64,000 nucleotides of DNA from Oscillospiraceae bacterium (GTDB taxonomy: Bacteria > Bacillota > Clostridia > UMGS1810): assembly GCA_015068705.1 (NCBI GenBank), contig SVJZ01000001.1, forward strand, positions 124,001 to 188,000, written 5' to 3'. Position numbers and translations under genes: made by a program. Under the pieces are notes generated by a model. That model saw nothing but the letters and a program-made list of their open reading frames with translations. It had not been told where the DNA came from and made no database searches. Shown piece after piece: positions 14,162-22,928 of this stretch; the stretch's first letter is position 1, and every line of letters starts with the position of its first letter.

Positions 14162-16489
14162 ATGATTTACGGCGTTTTTGAACAAGGGCAACTGACCAGA
14201 ATGGCAAAGGAACTTTTCAAGGAAGAACGTGCCATCAAACGATTGGACGGCTGGTTTATCGCCAAAGAAATTGAGGCAAAATATGAAGCAGTATACAAAG
14301 ACCTGCCCGCACAGGTAAGAAAGGCAAATGTTTTGGTGGAGGTACTCAAGCAAATTCCCCTTACACTCAGTGAAAACAATGTGTTTGTAGGCACCCAGCG
14401 GGATGCATTTGCCAAGAGCTATGCCCTCATCAACCCATCTTTTAAAGTGGAAGGCTTTTCTGGCTATTGCGACCCGACCGCCATCTATAATGACATCGAG
14501 CCGAACCAGGAATTTTCGGCTGAGCGGATTGACACCATGCGTAAATTTACCGAGCAAACCCCCATGGTGAAAATGCTGAAAACCACTTATGGCGCAGCAG
14601 AGCCATATACCAAAGAGGTTATTTTCTTTGTGGAGCAGGTAAGCGGGCATGTTATCCCCGACCTGCGTTACATCTTAAAGCACGGGGTTGACCACATGAT
14701 TGCTGCGTGCAATGCAAAAGAGGGCGAAACCTATCGGGCAATGGCGGTCGCCCTGAGCGGCGTGAAGGTGCTGATTTTGCGGTATCTGGAAATGATTGCA
14801 TCTCAAAAGGAAACCGCCTCCCCCACTCGTAAGGCACAGCTTGACTTTATGGAGCAATCCCTGAAAAACATCTACCAAAATGATGCTTCCAACCTTTATG
14901 AAGCAATTTCTCTGTTTTTACTCTGCTGGCAGATTATCTGCATGGAACAGGCACCCAATCCGTATGCGCTTTCGGTGGGAAATGCCGACCGGATTTTTGA
15001 GCCATATCGTGGTGATCTTTCCCGCGAGCAAGCGGCAGAACTGTTTAAACACTTTCTGGTATTTTACAATGTGGGTGACCGTAGCTGGGCAATCTCCCAA
15101 AACGTGCTCATCAGCGGGCGGGATTTGGATGGAAATGACCTGACAAACACCATGTCGTATGCCATTTTGGATGCATACTACGACATGAATCTCCCCCAAC
15201 CCATTTTGTCTGTGAAACTACACAAAAACACACCGCAGAAACTCTATCGGGAGATGGGGCGGTTCTTCTTCTCTGCCGGCGTGTTGACCCCCTCACTGTT
15301 TAATGATGATGCCATGTTTGAGGTACTGGAAAACCACGGCATCGACAAATGCGACCTGCCCGACTACTCGGTGGCAGGTTGTCAGGAGCCGCTCATTATG
15401 GGCAAAGACAACGGAAACACCACCAACACCTGGCTCAATCTGCCCAAAGTGTTGGAAATGATTCTGACCGGCGGCATTTCGCTGGTGACGGGAGAGAAGC
15501 TCATAGACGCCCCCAAATGTACACTTGAAAATTTCCGCGAGGTATATTACAATGTATTGGAAACCGTCATTGGTGAAATGGTACAAGCGGCAAATGGTGC
15601 ATCCGAGGCACTTTCCGAAATCAAGGTGCCCTTTCTGTCCGCGTTTATGGGCGGTATGGAATACGGTGCAGATATGCGTGACACAAAAAAACAAGGCACC
15701 AAATATAACGGCAGCGGATGCCTGGTGCACGGTGTAACCGTGTTAGCAGACAGTTTTATTGCCCTGGACAAATATGCACAAGAATATCCGGACGGGCTGG
15801 ACCGCCTGCTTGACGCCCTCAAGCACAATTTCAAAGGGTATGAAGATGTGCGGAAATTCCTGCTCTCCTGCCCCAAATTCGGCAACAACATTGCCGAGGT
15901 GGACCAAGAGGCAGCCATCATTTCCAACAAGGTTTGCGATATGCTCCGCGCCTGCAAAAACTATCTGGGCAATCCGTTTCGCCCCGATTTCTCCAGTCCG
16001 TCCACCCACCTGCTTTACGGTTATTGGGTGGGAGCCACCCCAGACGGCAGAGAAAGCCGCGGCATGCTGGGATATGGTGTAGACCCCTTGTATGGAGATG
16101 CAAATTCCGGTTTGGGATTCCGTATGCTTTCCAATATGAAATTGCCCTTTGAACGGTTCTGCGGCGGTTATGCTTCTCATCTTGGCATTGACCCCAAATA
16201 TTTCAAGGGCGAATCGTATGAAGAAAAGGGCGAGGAGTTTTATGAACGTATCATCTCCCCCCTCTTTTTCAACGAGTTGAAGGAAGGGGTATCTCCTTTC
16301 TATCTGTATGTGAATGTAACCACTCCCGAAACGCTGCGCAAGGTACTGGAAAATCCCAAAAAATATGCACCGAGCGGCGTGTATATCATGCGCATTCATG
16401 GCACATTTGTGAATTTCCTCGACCTTTCACCTGAAATTCAGCAGGATATTATAAAGAGACTTGACCTTAATTCAACAACCCTTTGCTAA
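14162..16489 (+). CDS. Glycyl radical enzyme of the PFL/eliminase superfamily, function unknown
   Basis: 775 aa, typical GRE length. The active-site loop is AGCQEP with the thiyl Cys at C407 and Glu at E409. A Cys-x-Glu loop marks eliminase/decarboxylase-type GREs, whereas PFL proper has Cys-Cys. The glycyl-radical loop near the C-terminus is RIHGTFVNF with the radical Gly at G747; most families have RVSG or RVGG there. The known dehydratase subfamilies (glycerol, propanediol, choline lyase, hydroxyproline) could not be matched from memory. It is co-operonic with its activase, a GH38 mannosidase and a sugar kinase, so a sugar-derived diol or polyol substrate is an inference. SD AGGAGGG sits upstream of the ATG. 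Confidence 0.88.
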   Translation: MIYGVFEQGQLTRMAKELFKEERAIKRLDGWFIAKEIEAKYEAVYKDLPAQVRKANVLVEVLKQIPLTLSENNVFVGTQRDAFAKSYALINPSFKVEGFSGYCDPTAIYNDIEPNQEFSAERIDTMRKFTEQTPMVKMLKTTYGAAEPYTKEVIFFVEQVSGHVIPDLRYILKHGVDHMIAACNAKEGETYRAMAVALSGVKVLILRYLEMIASQKETASPTRKAQLDFMEQSLKNIYQNDASNLYEAISLFLLCWQIICMEQAPNPYALSVGNADRIFEPYRGDLSREQAAELFKHFLVFYNVGDRSWAISQNVLISGRDLDGNDLTNTMSYAILDAYYDMNLPQPILSVKLHKNTPQKLYREMGRFFFSAGVLTPSLFNDDAMFEVLENHGIDKCDLPDYSVAGCQEPLIMGKDNGNTTNTWLNLPKVLEMILTGGISLVTGEKLIDAPKCTLENFREVYYNVLETVIGEMVQAANGASEALSEIKVPFLSAFMGGMEYGADMRDTKKQGTKYNGSGCLVHGVTVLADSFIALDKYAQEYPDGLDRLLDALKHNFKGYEDVRKFLLSCPKFGNNIAEVDQEAAIISNKVCDMLRACKNYLGNPFRPDFSSPSTHLLYGYWVGATPDGRESRGMLGYGVDPLYGDANSGLGFRMLSNMKLPFERFCGGYASHLGIDPKYFKGESYEEKGEEFYERIISPLFFNELKEGVSPFYLYVNVTTPETLRKVLENPKKYAPSGVYIMRIHGTFVNFLDLSPEIQQDIIKRLDLNSTTLC

Positions 16490-16506
16490 CAGAGAGGAGA
16501 TAAAAT

Positions 16507-19500
16507 ATGTCCGGAATAGACACTAGAGTAAACCGTTTGTCCAATGAAATCGGTGCATTGATTGACAGAAAAATACTAACCTTTGACCATCTTTCCATTC
16601 GCCCGGGCAAGCTTGATATGCCCTGTACATTCAGTGAAATCACAGACGGCTTTCAGCCATACAAATGCGGTGATGAATGGACAGATACAAACTTCAATAC
16701 CGATGCTCTTTTCAGATTTGAAATTGATATTCCTAAAGCTTTGGACGGCTGTGAATATTACCTTAACATCACAACAAATAAGGCTGGCGGACATAATATG
16801 CTTCGCCCCCAGATGCATATATGCATAGACGATGTTGTGTTGCAGGGACTTGACACTAACCACGAAAACGTAAATGTGACTTCTTTTGCCGGCAAGGGCA
16901 AGAAAGGAGTAAACCTGTACGCATTCAGCGGAATGAACGTAAGGTCTCCTTTCGGCGGATGGATTGATGTGGATAAAACTGATGGTGTAAGATTATATGT
17001 AAGTCTCGTTATAAGAGATAAAAGGATTGAGGATTACTACTATAATCTGCGCACACCTTATGAGCATCTTGAATGTCTCAACAAAAAAATGGAGGACTAC
17101 CAGAATATATTAACCTGTCTTAATGATTCTCTTTCGTTTGTTGATATCAGAAGGCCCTACTCGGAGGAGTTTTATCAGTCGATTGAAAAAGCCAACGCAT
17201 TTTTGAAAGAAAACCTCTATAATTCATCCTTCTGTCCCTCGGGCAAGGCAACGCTCATTGGCCATACGCACATTGACGTGGCGTGGCTGTGGCAGTACAA
17301 GCACACGCGCGACAAAGCGATTCGTTCTTTTGCGACAGAGGTGGCTCTCCTTGGCGAATATGATGAACATAGATTTATGTCCAGTCAGGCACAGCTTTAC
17401 GAATTTGTAAAGGAAGACTGTCCCGAGCTTTACGAGCGTATTAAAAAGCTTGTCGCCGAAGGAAAATGGGAGATTGAGGGTTCTATGTGGGTAGAGCCTG
17501 ATATGAACCTGGCTTCCGGCGAATCTCTCGTCCTCCAGGTGTTATACGGAAAGAGATTTTTTAAGGAAGAATTCGGCGTTGACAATAAAATTCTGTGGCT
17601 TCCCGATGTTTTCGGATACAGTGCCGCACTTCCCCAGATACTTAAAAAATCAGGCGTTAAATATTTCATTACAACAAAGCTTCAATCCAACGACACAAAT
17701 AAAATGCCCTATGACACCTTCACGTGGAAAGGCATTGACGGAAGCGATGTGCTTGCGCTCTGCTCCAACTATGTGCACTATGCTCCTATTATCGAGGGCG
17801 GTCATATCGCCTATGCATGGGAAAATTACCAGCAGAAAGATATCAATGACGACATCCTTATTATGTTTGGTTACGCAGATGGCGGCGGCGGTGTAACGAC
17901 TGAACAGATAGAAAGAATAAAGCGCCTTGGAAAAGGGCTTCCCGGTGTCCCTGTGTCGAAAATAGGAAAGGCTGCCGATTATTTTGAACGCCTTGATAAG
18001 AAGGTATCGGGAAACAAACGTCTCCCCGTATGGAACGGCGAAATATACTATGAAAACCACAGAGGTACCTACACCTCGATGGCACGCGTTAAGAAACAGA
18101 ACCGCAAATGTGAATATTTGTTGTCAAATGCACAGTGGCTCTGGCTTCTTTCAAATATGTTTGAAAATACACAGTTCCCGAAAAATGAATTCCAGAAAGC
18201 AATGAAAATTATGCTTATCAATCAGTTCCACGATGTATTACCCGGAACGTCTATCCACGAGGTATACGAGGATACAGATGCTCTGTACAAAGAGGCATTC
18301 AGGCTCGGCGAAGGTATCTGTGCCGATGCTATCAGCAAGATAAAGGCGGAGAAATCCGCCTCCCACATAACCGTATTCAACCCTTATTGCGAGCCTGTAA
18401 GCGGTTACACAGAACACGAGGGCGACTTTGTATATGTTGAAAATGTCCCTGCAAAGGGCTTCGGCGTATATCCCGTGGCAAGTGGCAGTGATTTTGTACC
18501 TGTCACCGTTAAAGATAATGTCATTGAAAATGAATTTTACATTATCAGGCTTTCAGAAAACGGAGAAATCGAAAGCCTCTTTGATAAAAGAGTACAGAAG
18601 GAATGCTTCAAGGGAACTGCAAACCGCCTGCGTATGTTTGAGGACAAACCGGCCCAGGGTGCCGACTGGAACCACGACAACTGGAATCTCGACTCCTTCT
18701 ATACGGAAAAAGAATATGATATGCCTGCACCCGACAAGGTTTATGTGCTGAAAAACACAGGGGAATACGTAATAATCCGCACAGAAATAAAATATCTCAA
18801 TTCCTCTATTATGCAGGATATGATAGTTTACGCACGTTCTCCCAGAATTGATTTCAAGACGGAAATAGACTGGAAAGAGCACGACCACCTGCTTAAAGCA
18901 GAGTTCCCTGTGGACGTAAATGCGGTGAGCGCAACATATGAAATTCAATTCGGTTATGTTCAGAGGCCCACTATATGCAATACATCGTGGGACGAGGCAA
19001 GATTTGAAGTGTGTGCACATAAATGGGCGGACATTTCAGATAACGGATATGGAATGGCGCTTATGAATGACTGCAAGTACGGATATTCAGCAAATAATTC
19101 TACAATCAGCCTCACTCTTCTTCGTTGTGGAACAGTACCTAATCCCCATGCTGATAAAGAAAAGCACAGCTTTACCTATTCTATTTTGCCGCACAGCGGA
19201 AGTTTCTGTGGTGCAGATGTAGTCAAGGAAGCGTATCTTCTCAACAATCCTTTGTTTGCAATGCCGAAGGTGGTTTCACAGGCTTATTCTTTGGCTCAGT
19301 GCAGCGGGGCTGTTCTTGATACAATTAAACCGTCAGAAGACGGTGACAGCTGGGTATTTAGAATGTATGAACCATACAATAAGAGTGAAAATGTTAAACT
19401 TAGTTGCGGGTTTAATGTAAAGAAAATAGAGTTCACCGATTTGATGGAATCAGAAAAAGATGACAGGCAGAATTCTGTAAATGGTAACGAAATTGAATTT

Positions 19501-19545
19501 TCTATCAAACCATTTGAAATTGTAACAATGAAGATATGGATGTGA
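16507..19545 (+). CDS. GH38 alpha-mannosidase
   Basis: 1012 aa with no signal peptide, so cytoplasmic. An N-terminal beta domain (1-245) precedes the GH38 catalytic (beta/alpha)7 domain (about 248-520). Zinc ligand region GHTHIDVAWLW has H255 and D257; the nucleophile is D367 in LWLPDVFGY; EPDMNLASGES is also typical. C-terminal beta domains follow (about 610-1012). It removes alpha-mannose from imported glycans. Codon use differs from its neighbours: about half the visible Arg codons are AGA/AGG, and ATA and ACA are frequent, while the GRE gene before it uses mostly CGN, ATC/ATT and ACC. Recent horizontal acquisition is likely. Confidence 0.95.
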   Translation: MSGIDTRVNRLSNEIGALIDRKILTFDHLSIRPGKLDMPCTFSEITDGFQPYKCGDEWTDTNFNTDALFRFEIDIPKALDGCEYYLNITTNKAGGHNMLRPQMHICIDDVVLQGLDTNHENVNVTSFAGKGKKGVNLYAFSGMNVRSPFGGWIDVDKTDGVRLYVSLVIRDKRIEDYYYNLRTPYEHLECLNKKMEDYQNILTCLNDSLSFVDIRRPYSEEFYQSIEKANAFLKENLYNSSFCPSGKATLIGHTHIDVAWLWQYKHTRDKAIRSFATEVALLGEYDEHRFMSSQAQLYEFVKEDCPELYERIKKLVAEGKWEIEGSMWVEPDMNLASGESLVLQVLYGKRFFKEEFGVDNKILWLPDVFGYSAALPQILKKSGVKYFITTKLQSNDTNKMPYDTFTWKGIDGSDVLALCSNYVHYAPIIEGGHIAYAWENYQQKDINDDILIMFGYADGGGGVTTEQIERIKRLGKGLPGVPVSKIGKAADYFERLDKKVSGNKRLPVWNGEIYYENHRGTYTSMARVKKQNRKCEYLLSNAQWLWLLSNMFENTQFPKNEFQKAMKIMLINQFHDVLPGTSIHEVYEDTDALYKEAFRLGEGICADAISKIKAEKSASHITVFNPYCEPVSGYTEHEGDFVYVENVPAKGFGVYPVASGSDFVPVTVKDNVIENEFYIIRLSENGEIESLFDKRVQKECFKGTANRLRMFEDKPAQGADWNHDNWNLDSFYTEKEYDMPAPDKVYVLKNTGEYVIIRTEIKYLNSSIMQDMIVYARSPRIDFKTEIDWKEHDHLLKAEFPVDVNAVSATYEIQFGYVQRPTICNTSWDEARFEVCAHKWADISDNGYGMALMNDCKYGYSANNSTISLTLLRCGTVPNPHADKEKHSFTYSILPHSGSFCGADVVKEAYLLNNPLFAMPKVVSQAYSLAQCSGAVLDTIKPSEDGDSWVFRMYEPYNKSENVKLSCGFNVKKIEFTDLMESEKDDRQNSVNGNEIEFSIKPFEIVTMKIWM

Positions 19546-19549
19546 TAAT

Positions 19550-20824
19550 ATGAATGCAGTTGGGATTGATATAGGAACAACAAGTATATGCGGAATTGTA
19601 CTCGATACCGGTACAGGCGAAATTATTAAATCGGTTACCGAGAACAGTAACGCATTTATTGACACCGAAAATGACTGGGAGAAAATTCAGTCGGTTGAAA
19701 AAATCATATCTCTTGCAGAAAAGATTTTAGAAAAGCTTGTAAACGAAAATACAAAAGTTATCGGTGTAACAGGGCAAATGCACGGAATTGTGTACTTTGA
19801 TGAATGCGGCAATGCCGTAAGTCCACTCTATACCTGGCAGGACGGCAGAGGCAATCTTCCCTTTGATCAGTCCCAAACCTATTCGGAGTATTTGGGTATT
19901 CCGTCCGGATATGGTGCGGTAACCGATTTTTATAACACCAAAAACGGCATCAAGCCTATCGAGGCGGTGGGATATTGCACCATCCATGACTATTTTGCTA
20001 TGACCCTGACCGGCAGAAAGATGCCTCTCATTCATACCAGTGACGCAGCAAGTTTTGGCGGATTTGACCTAAATTCCAGCCAGTTTAACCATCCGTTTTC
20101 TTCGGAGGTTACTGCAGGCTTTGACCTTGCCGGCGAATACAAAGGAATTCCGGTCAGTGTTGCCATTGGCGACAATCAGGCAAGCGTATTTGGTGCAATG
20201 AGCAGCGATGAGGACATCCTGCTCAACATCGGTACCGGTAGCCAGATATCTGCCATCTCCCCCACCATTGTAACGGGTGATAACATCGAAACGCGCCCCT
20301 ATTTTGACAGAAAATATTTGGTGGTTGGTGCTGCATTGTGTGGTGGCAGAGCCTATTCCATGCTTGAAAAATTCTATTCAGATATTGTGTTTGCCGCAAC
20401 GGGAGAGCGCAGAACCATGTACGATGTGATGGCGTCCATGCCCATAACCGACAGTGATATGCGTGCCGATACCCGTTTTGACGGAACGCGTGCAAATCCG
20501 GCGATTACCGGAAGTATTACCGGCATTACCACTCGAAACTTTACCCCTGGCAATATGCGTCGGGCAGTGTTGGAAGGAATTATTGCGGAGCTACACGATA
20601 TGCTTGAACAAATGAAAATGCCCTGTACTCGTCTGATTGGTTCCGGAAACGGCATCCGCAAAAACAAAACCCTGCAACAAATTGCAGAGCAGGTTTTCGG
20701 CGCGACCATGAAAATACCCGTCCATATGGAAGAAGCCGCTTTTGGCGCGGCATTGTATGGAATGGTAGCCTCGCAAAAATTTGGGACTGCCCAAGATGTG
20801 AAGGCGTTGATACAATACAAATAA
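19550..20824 (+). CDS. FGGY-family carbohydrate kinase (sedoheptulokinase-like)
   Basis: 424 aa. The N-terminal phosphate-binding loop GIDIGTTS (5-12), TGQMHG, and a WQDGR motif are shared with sedoheptulokinase-like FGGY kinases; C-terminal ATP-binding motifs lie around GSGNGIRKNK and EEAAFGAALYG. Substrate cannot be assigned firmly: xylulose, sedoheptulose or another ketose are possible. The start is 4 nt after the GH38 stop, so translation is coupled and the Shine-Dalgarno is poor. The first quarter shares the AT-richer codon style of GH38 while the rest matches the local style, hinting at a mosaic boundary inside the gene. Confidence 0.82.
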   Translation: MNAVGIDIGTTSICGIVLDTGTGEIIKSVTENSNAFIDTENDWEKIQSVEKIISLAEKILEKLVNENTKVIGVTGQMHGIVYFDECGNAVSPLYTWQDGRGNLPFDQSQTYSEYLGIPSGYGAVTDFYNTKNGIKPIEAVGYCTIHDYFAMTLTGRKMPLIHTSDAASFGGFDLNSSQFNHPFSSEVTAGFDLAGEYKGIPVSVAIGDNQASVFGAMSSDEDILLNIGTGSQISAISPTIVTGDNIETRPYFDRKYLVVGAALCGGRAYSMLEKFYSDIVFAATGERRTMYDVMASMPITDSDMRADTRFDGTRANPAITGSITGITTRNFTPGNMRRAVLEGIIAELHDMLEQMKMPCTRLIGSGNGIRKNKTLQQIAEQVFGATMKIPVHMEEAAFGAALYGMVASQKFGTAQDVKALIQYK

Positions 20825-20831
20825 ACTAAAA

Positions 20832-20857
20832 AGCACATACCCAATCGGGTATGTGCT
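20832..20857. terminator. Bidirectional terminator, GRE operon / NahK operon
   Basis: Perfect 11-bp stem AGCACATACCC with GGGTATGTGCT, loop AATC; CTTCTTTTT follows on the plus strand and a short T-run on the minus strand. Convergent genes end on both sides. Confidence 0.85.
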
Positions 20858-20864
20858 CTTCTTT

Positions 20865-21938
20865 TTATAAGGTTTTTACCAGCTCACACAGAGCTGCTTC
20901 TTGTTCTGCCATTTCGGCAACCAGTTTGAACTGATTGCGTGCACGATCGAGGTTGTGGTGCTCACGGTGGATTTTGAAATAGGTGTCACCGTTTAAGTAA
21001 TCGGTGAGGAAACGGATGCCGCATTCGTAGGTGAGCAATTTTGCCGAGAAGGGCAACAGATTCAACTCTGCCTCGGTAAGTTCCCCTCTCATCTCGCTCA
21101 AATATCCTTGTGCAAAACGGGCAAAAATCTCACTGTCAAAATGCACCTTATCCAAATCGGTTTCATCCTCTGCTGCGGTGGATGCGCCCATTCTGAGTGC
21201 ATCGCCAAAATCATACAACATGCTGCCGGGCATAACCGTGTCCAGATCAATCACACACTCTGCCGCGCCGGTTTTGATATCAAACAGGATGTTATTGATT
21301 TTGGTGTCATTGTGGGTAACACGAAGTGGAATACTGCCATCGGCAATTCCGTTTACCACCACATCGGCAAAAACAGCGTTATCAAGCGCGAATTTGATTT
21401 CTTCGGAAACCGATGCCGCACGACCTGCTTTGTCTTCTGCAATCGCCTTTTTCAATGCCTCCACACGTTTGGGCGTGTGATGGAAATCTGCAATGGTTTC
21501 ATGCAGGGTATCTGCCGGAAAATCTGCAAGCATTCTCTGGAATTTACCAAATCCCTTTCCTGCCTCATACAGGTCATCGGGAGTTTTATCATTTTCGATG
21601 CTCTTGGTATCGCCAATGAATTTATACACGCGGTATACATGTTCATCATCGTAACGATAATAATTTTCTCCCTCTGCGGTTTTGATTACTGTAAGCGTTT
21701 CCCGGTCGGGGTTTCCGCCTGCTGCTATAATCTTTTCGCGTAAGAAAGCGGTAACCCGTTCGATGTTTTCCATCAAACCATCTACATCACGGAAGATGTT
21801 GGTATTGATACGCTGGAGAAGATATTTGGGTGTTTCGGTGCAATAGGTATCATTGATATGACCGTTTCCGTACGGATCGATTTTTGTTTTGATATTAAAC
21901 TTTGTTAAAATCTCATTCAAATCCACTTGATTTGCCAT
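20865..21938 (-). CDS. N-acetylhexosamine 1-kinase-like phosphotransferase (NahK family)
   Basis: 357 aa from the ATG at 21938 (AGGAG 11 nt upstream; a TTG 7 codons earlier overlaps the SD). APH/choline-kinase fold: GNGHINDTY near the N-terminus, YLLQRINTNIF, Brenner motif THNDTKINNILFD, and IDLDTVMPGSMLYDFGD. These blocks closely match bifidobacterial NahK, which phosphorylates GlcNAc/GalNAc at C1 in the lacto-N-biose pathway. It lies directly behind a nucleotidyltransferase gene, so the pair could make UDP-activated sugars or salvage N-acetylhexosamines. Family confidence is high; exact substrate is inferred. Confidence 0.85.
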   Translation of the reverse strand: MANQVDLNEILTKFNIKTKIDPYGNGHINDTYCTETPKYLLQRINTNIFRDVDGLMENIERVTAFLREKIIAAGGNPDRETLTVIKTAEGENYYRYDDEHVYRVYKFIGDTKSIENDKTPDDLYEAGKGFGKFQRMLADFPADTLHETIADFHHTPKRVEALKKAIAEDKAGRAASVSEEIKFALDNAVFADVVVNGIADGSIPLRVTHNDTKINNILFDIKTGAAECVIDLDTVMPGSMLYDFGDALRMGASTAAEDETDLDKVHFDSEIFARFAQGYLSEMRGELTEAELNLLPFSAKLLTYECGIRFLTDYLNGDTYFKIHREHHNLDRARNQFKLVAEMAEQEAALCELVKTL

Positions 21939-21961
21939 TGACACTACAACTCCTGTCAAAT

Positions 21962-22777
21962 TTATAGATTACGCAATGCTTCCTTTACCATCGGGATATC
22001 CTCGCGGTAGGTAACACCATACCAACGCTCGGCGGTTTCCAGTACACGCACCCGTTTTCCCTCCTGCTGAATCCGGTCATTGATGATACCAGGCAGGAAA
22101 TACTCTGCTTTGGGGGTATTTAAATTTTCCTTAAGGAATTTCTCAAACCCCTCTGCAATAAACGGGAAAATATCCGGCTGCAATCCCCACATATTCATGG
22201 ACACTACAGTGTCAAGCGGAATACCGGAGTTTTTATCCAATGCGGTATGCTCGGTAACGCCGGTAAGATAACCATTGTCAATATCACAAACACCGCGGGA
22301 AACGGTGCCGTTTTCGGTAAGGGTGTTGCCCAGTTGATAGCCCACCATGCACATCTCGTCATGGTTGGTCAGCCAATCATAAATAATGCGGTATGCCTCG
22401 GGTCCGTAGTAATCATCTGCATTAATTACTGCGAACGGCGCAGTGATTGCATCACGTGCACAAAGCACTGCATGACCGGTGCCCCATGGTTTCTGTCGCT
22501 CGGGGGGAAGGGAAAATCCTTCGGGAAGTTTATCCAGCTCCTGGAATGCATATTCCACATCCACCAACTGCTCAATCCGCTTGCCGCAAGCGGCACGAAA
22601 CTCTTGCTCAATCTGCTTTTTTATCACAATAACTGCTTTATCAAACCCCGCCTTTACTGCGTCGCGCACCGAAAAATCCAGGATGCTCTCGCCATTGGGA
22701 CCGATGGGTTCAATTTGCTTCAATCCGCCAAATCTACTGCCCATTCCGGCAGCCATAATCAAAAGGTTTGCAGACAT
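21962..22777 (-). CDS. Sugar nucleotidyltransferase (NTP_transferase family)
   Basis: 271 aa. N-terminal pyrophosphorylase signature AAGMGSRFGGLKQ (residues 8-20), followed by a GTGHAVLCA segment and the metal-binding INADDYYG (Asp-Asp). It transfers a nucleotidyl group to a sugar 1-phosphate. With the NahK-like kinase translated just after it, the likely substrate is GalNAc/GlcNAc-1-phosphate or hexose-1-phosphate; this is contextual inference. SD AAAGGAGTG precedes the ATG. Confidence 0.85.
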   Translation of the reverse strand: MSANLLIMAAGMGSRFGGLKQIEPIGPNGESILDFSVRDAVKAGFDKAVIVIKKQIEQEFRAACGKRIEQLVDVEYAFQELDKLPEGFSLPPERQKPWGTGHAVLCARDAITAPFAVINADDYYGPEAYRIIYDWLTNHDEMCMVGYQLGNTLTENGTVSRGVCDIDNGYLTGVTEHTALDKNSGIPLDTVVSMNMWGLQPDIFPFIAEGFEKFLKENLNTPKAEYFLPGIINDRIQQEGKRVRVLETAERWYGVTYREDIPMVKEALRNL

Positions 22778-22882
22778 ACAAACGACACTCCTTTATTTAT
22801 GTAACAAAAAGCCACAACATTTTTATTATATTAGATTGTTACAAATTTGTCAACTAATTTTTGTAAAAAATCACATAATTAT

Positions 22883-22912
22883 CCCGCATTGTCAAGAAAT
22901 CGACAATGCGGG
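22883..22912. repeat. 11-bp hairpin between GH109-like gene and nucleotidyltransferase, U-tract only on the non-transcribed side
   Basis: CCCGCATTGTC (22883-22893) pairs with GACAATGCGGG (22902-22912). The minus-strand transcript leaves the stem into ATAATTATGTGATTTTTT, so the T-run begins about 12 nt late. It may be a weak terminator or an RNA-stability element that partly uncouples the GH109-like gene from the downstream kinase pair. Confidence 0.6.
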
Positions 22913-22928
22913 GTTTATTTTTCGCCAA

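Noticed and set aside
13442-16489. Bacterial microcompartment for the GRE
   Set aside because: No shell protein (BMC domain), aldehyde dehydrogenase or phosphotransacylase gene is present in the window.
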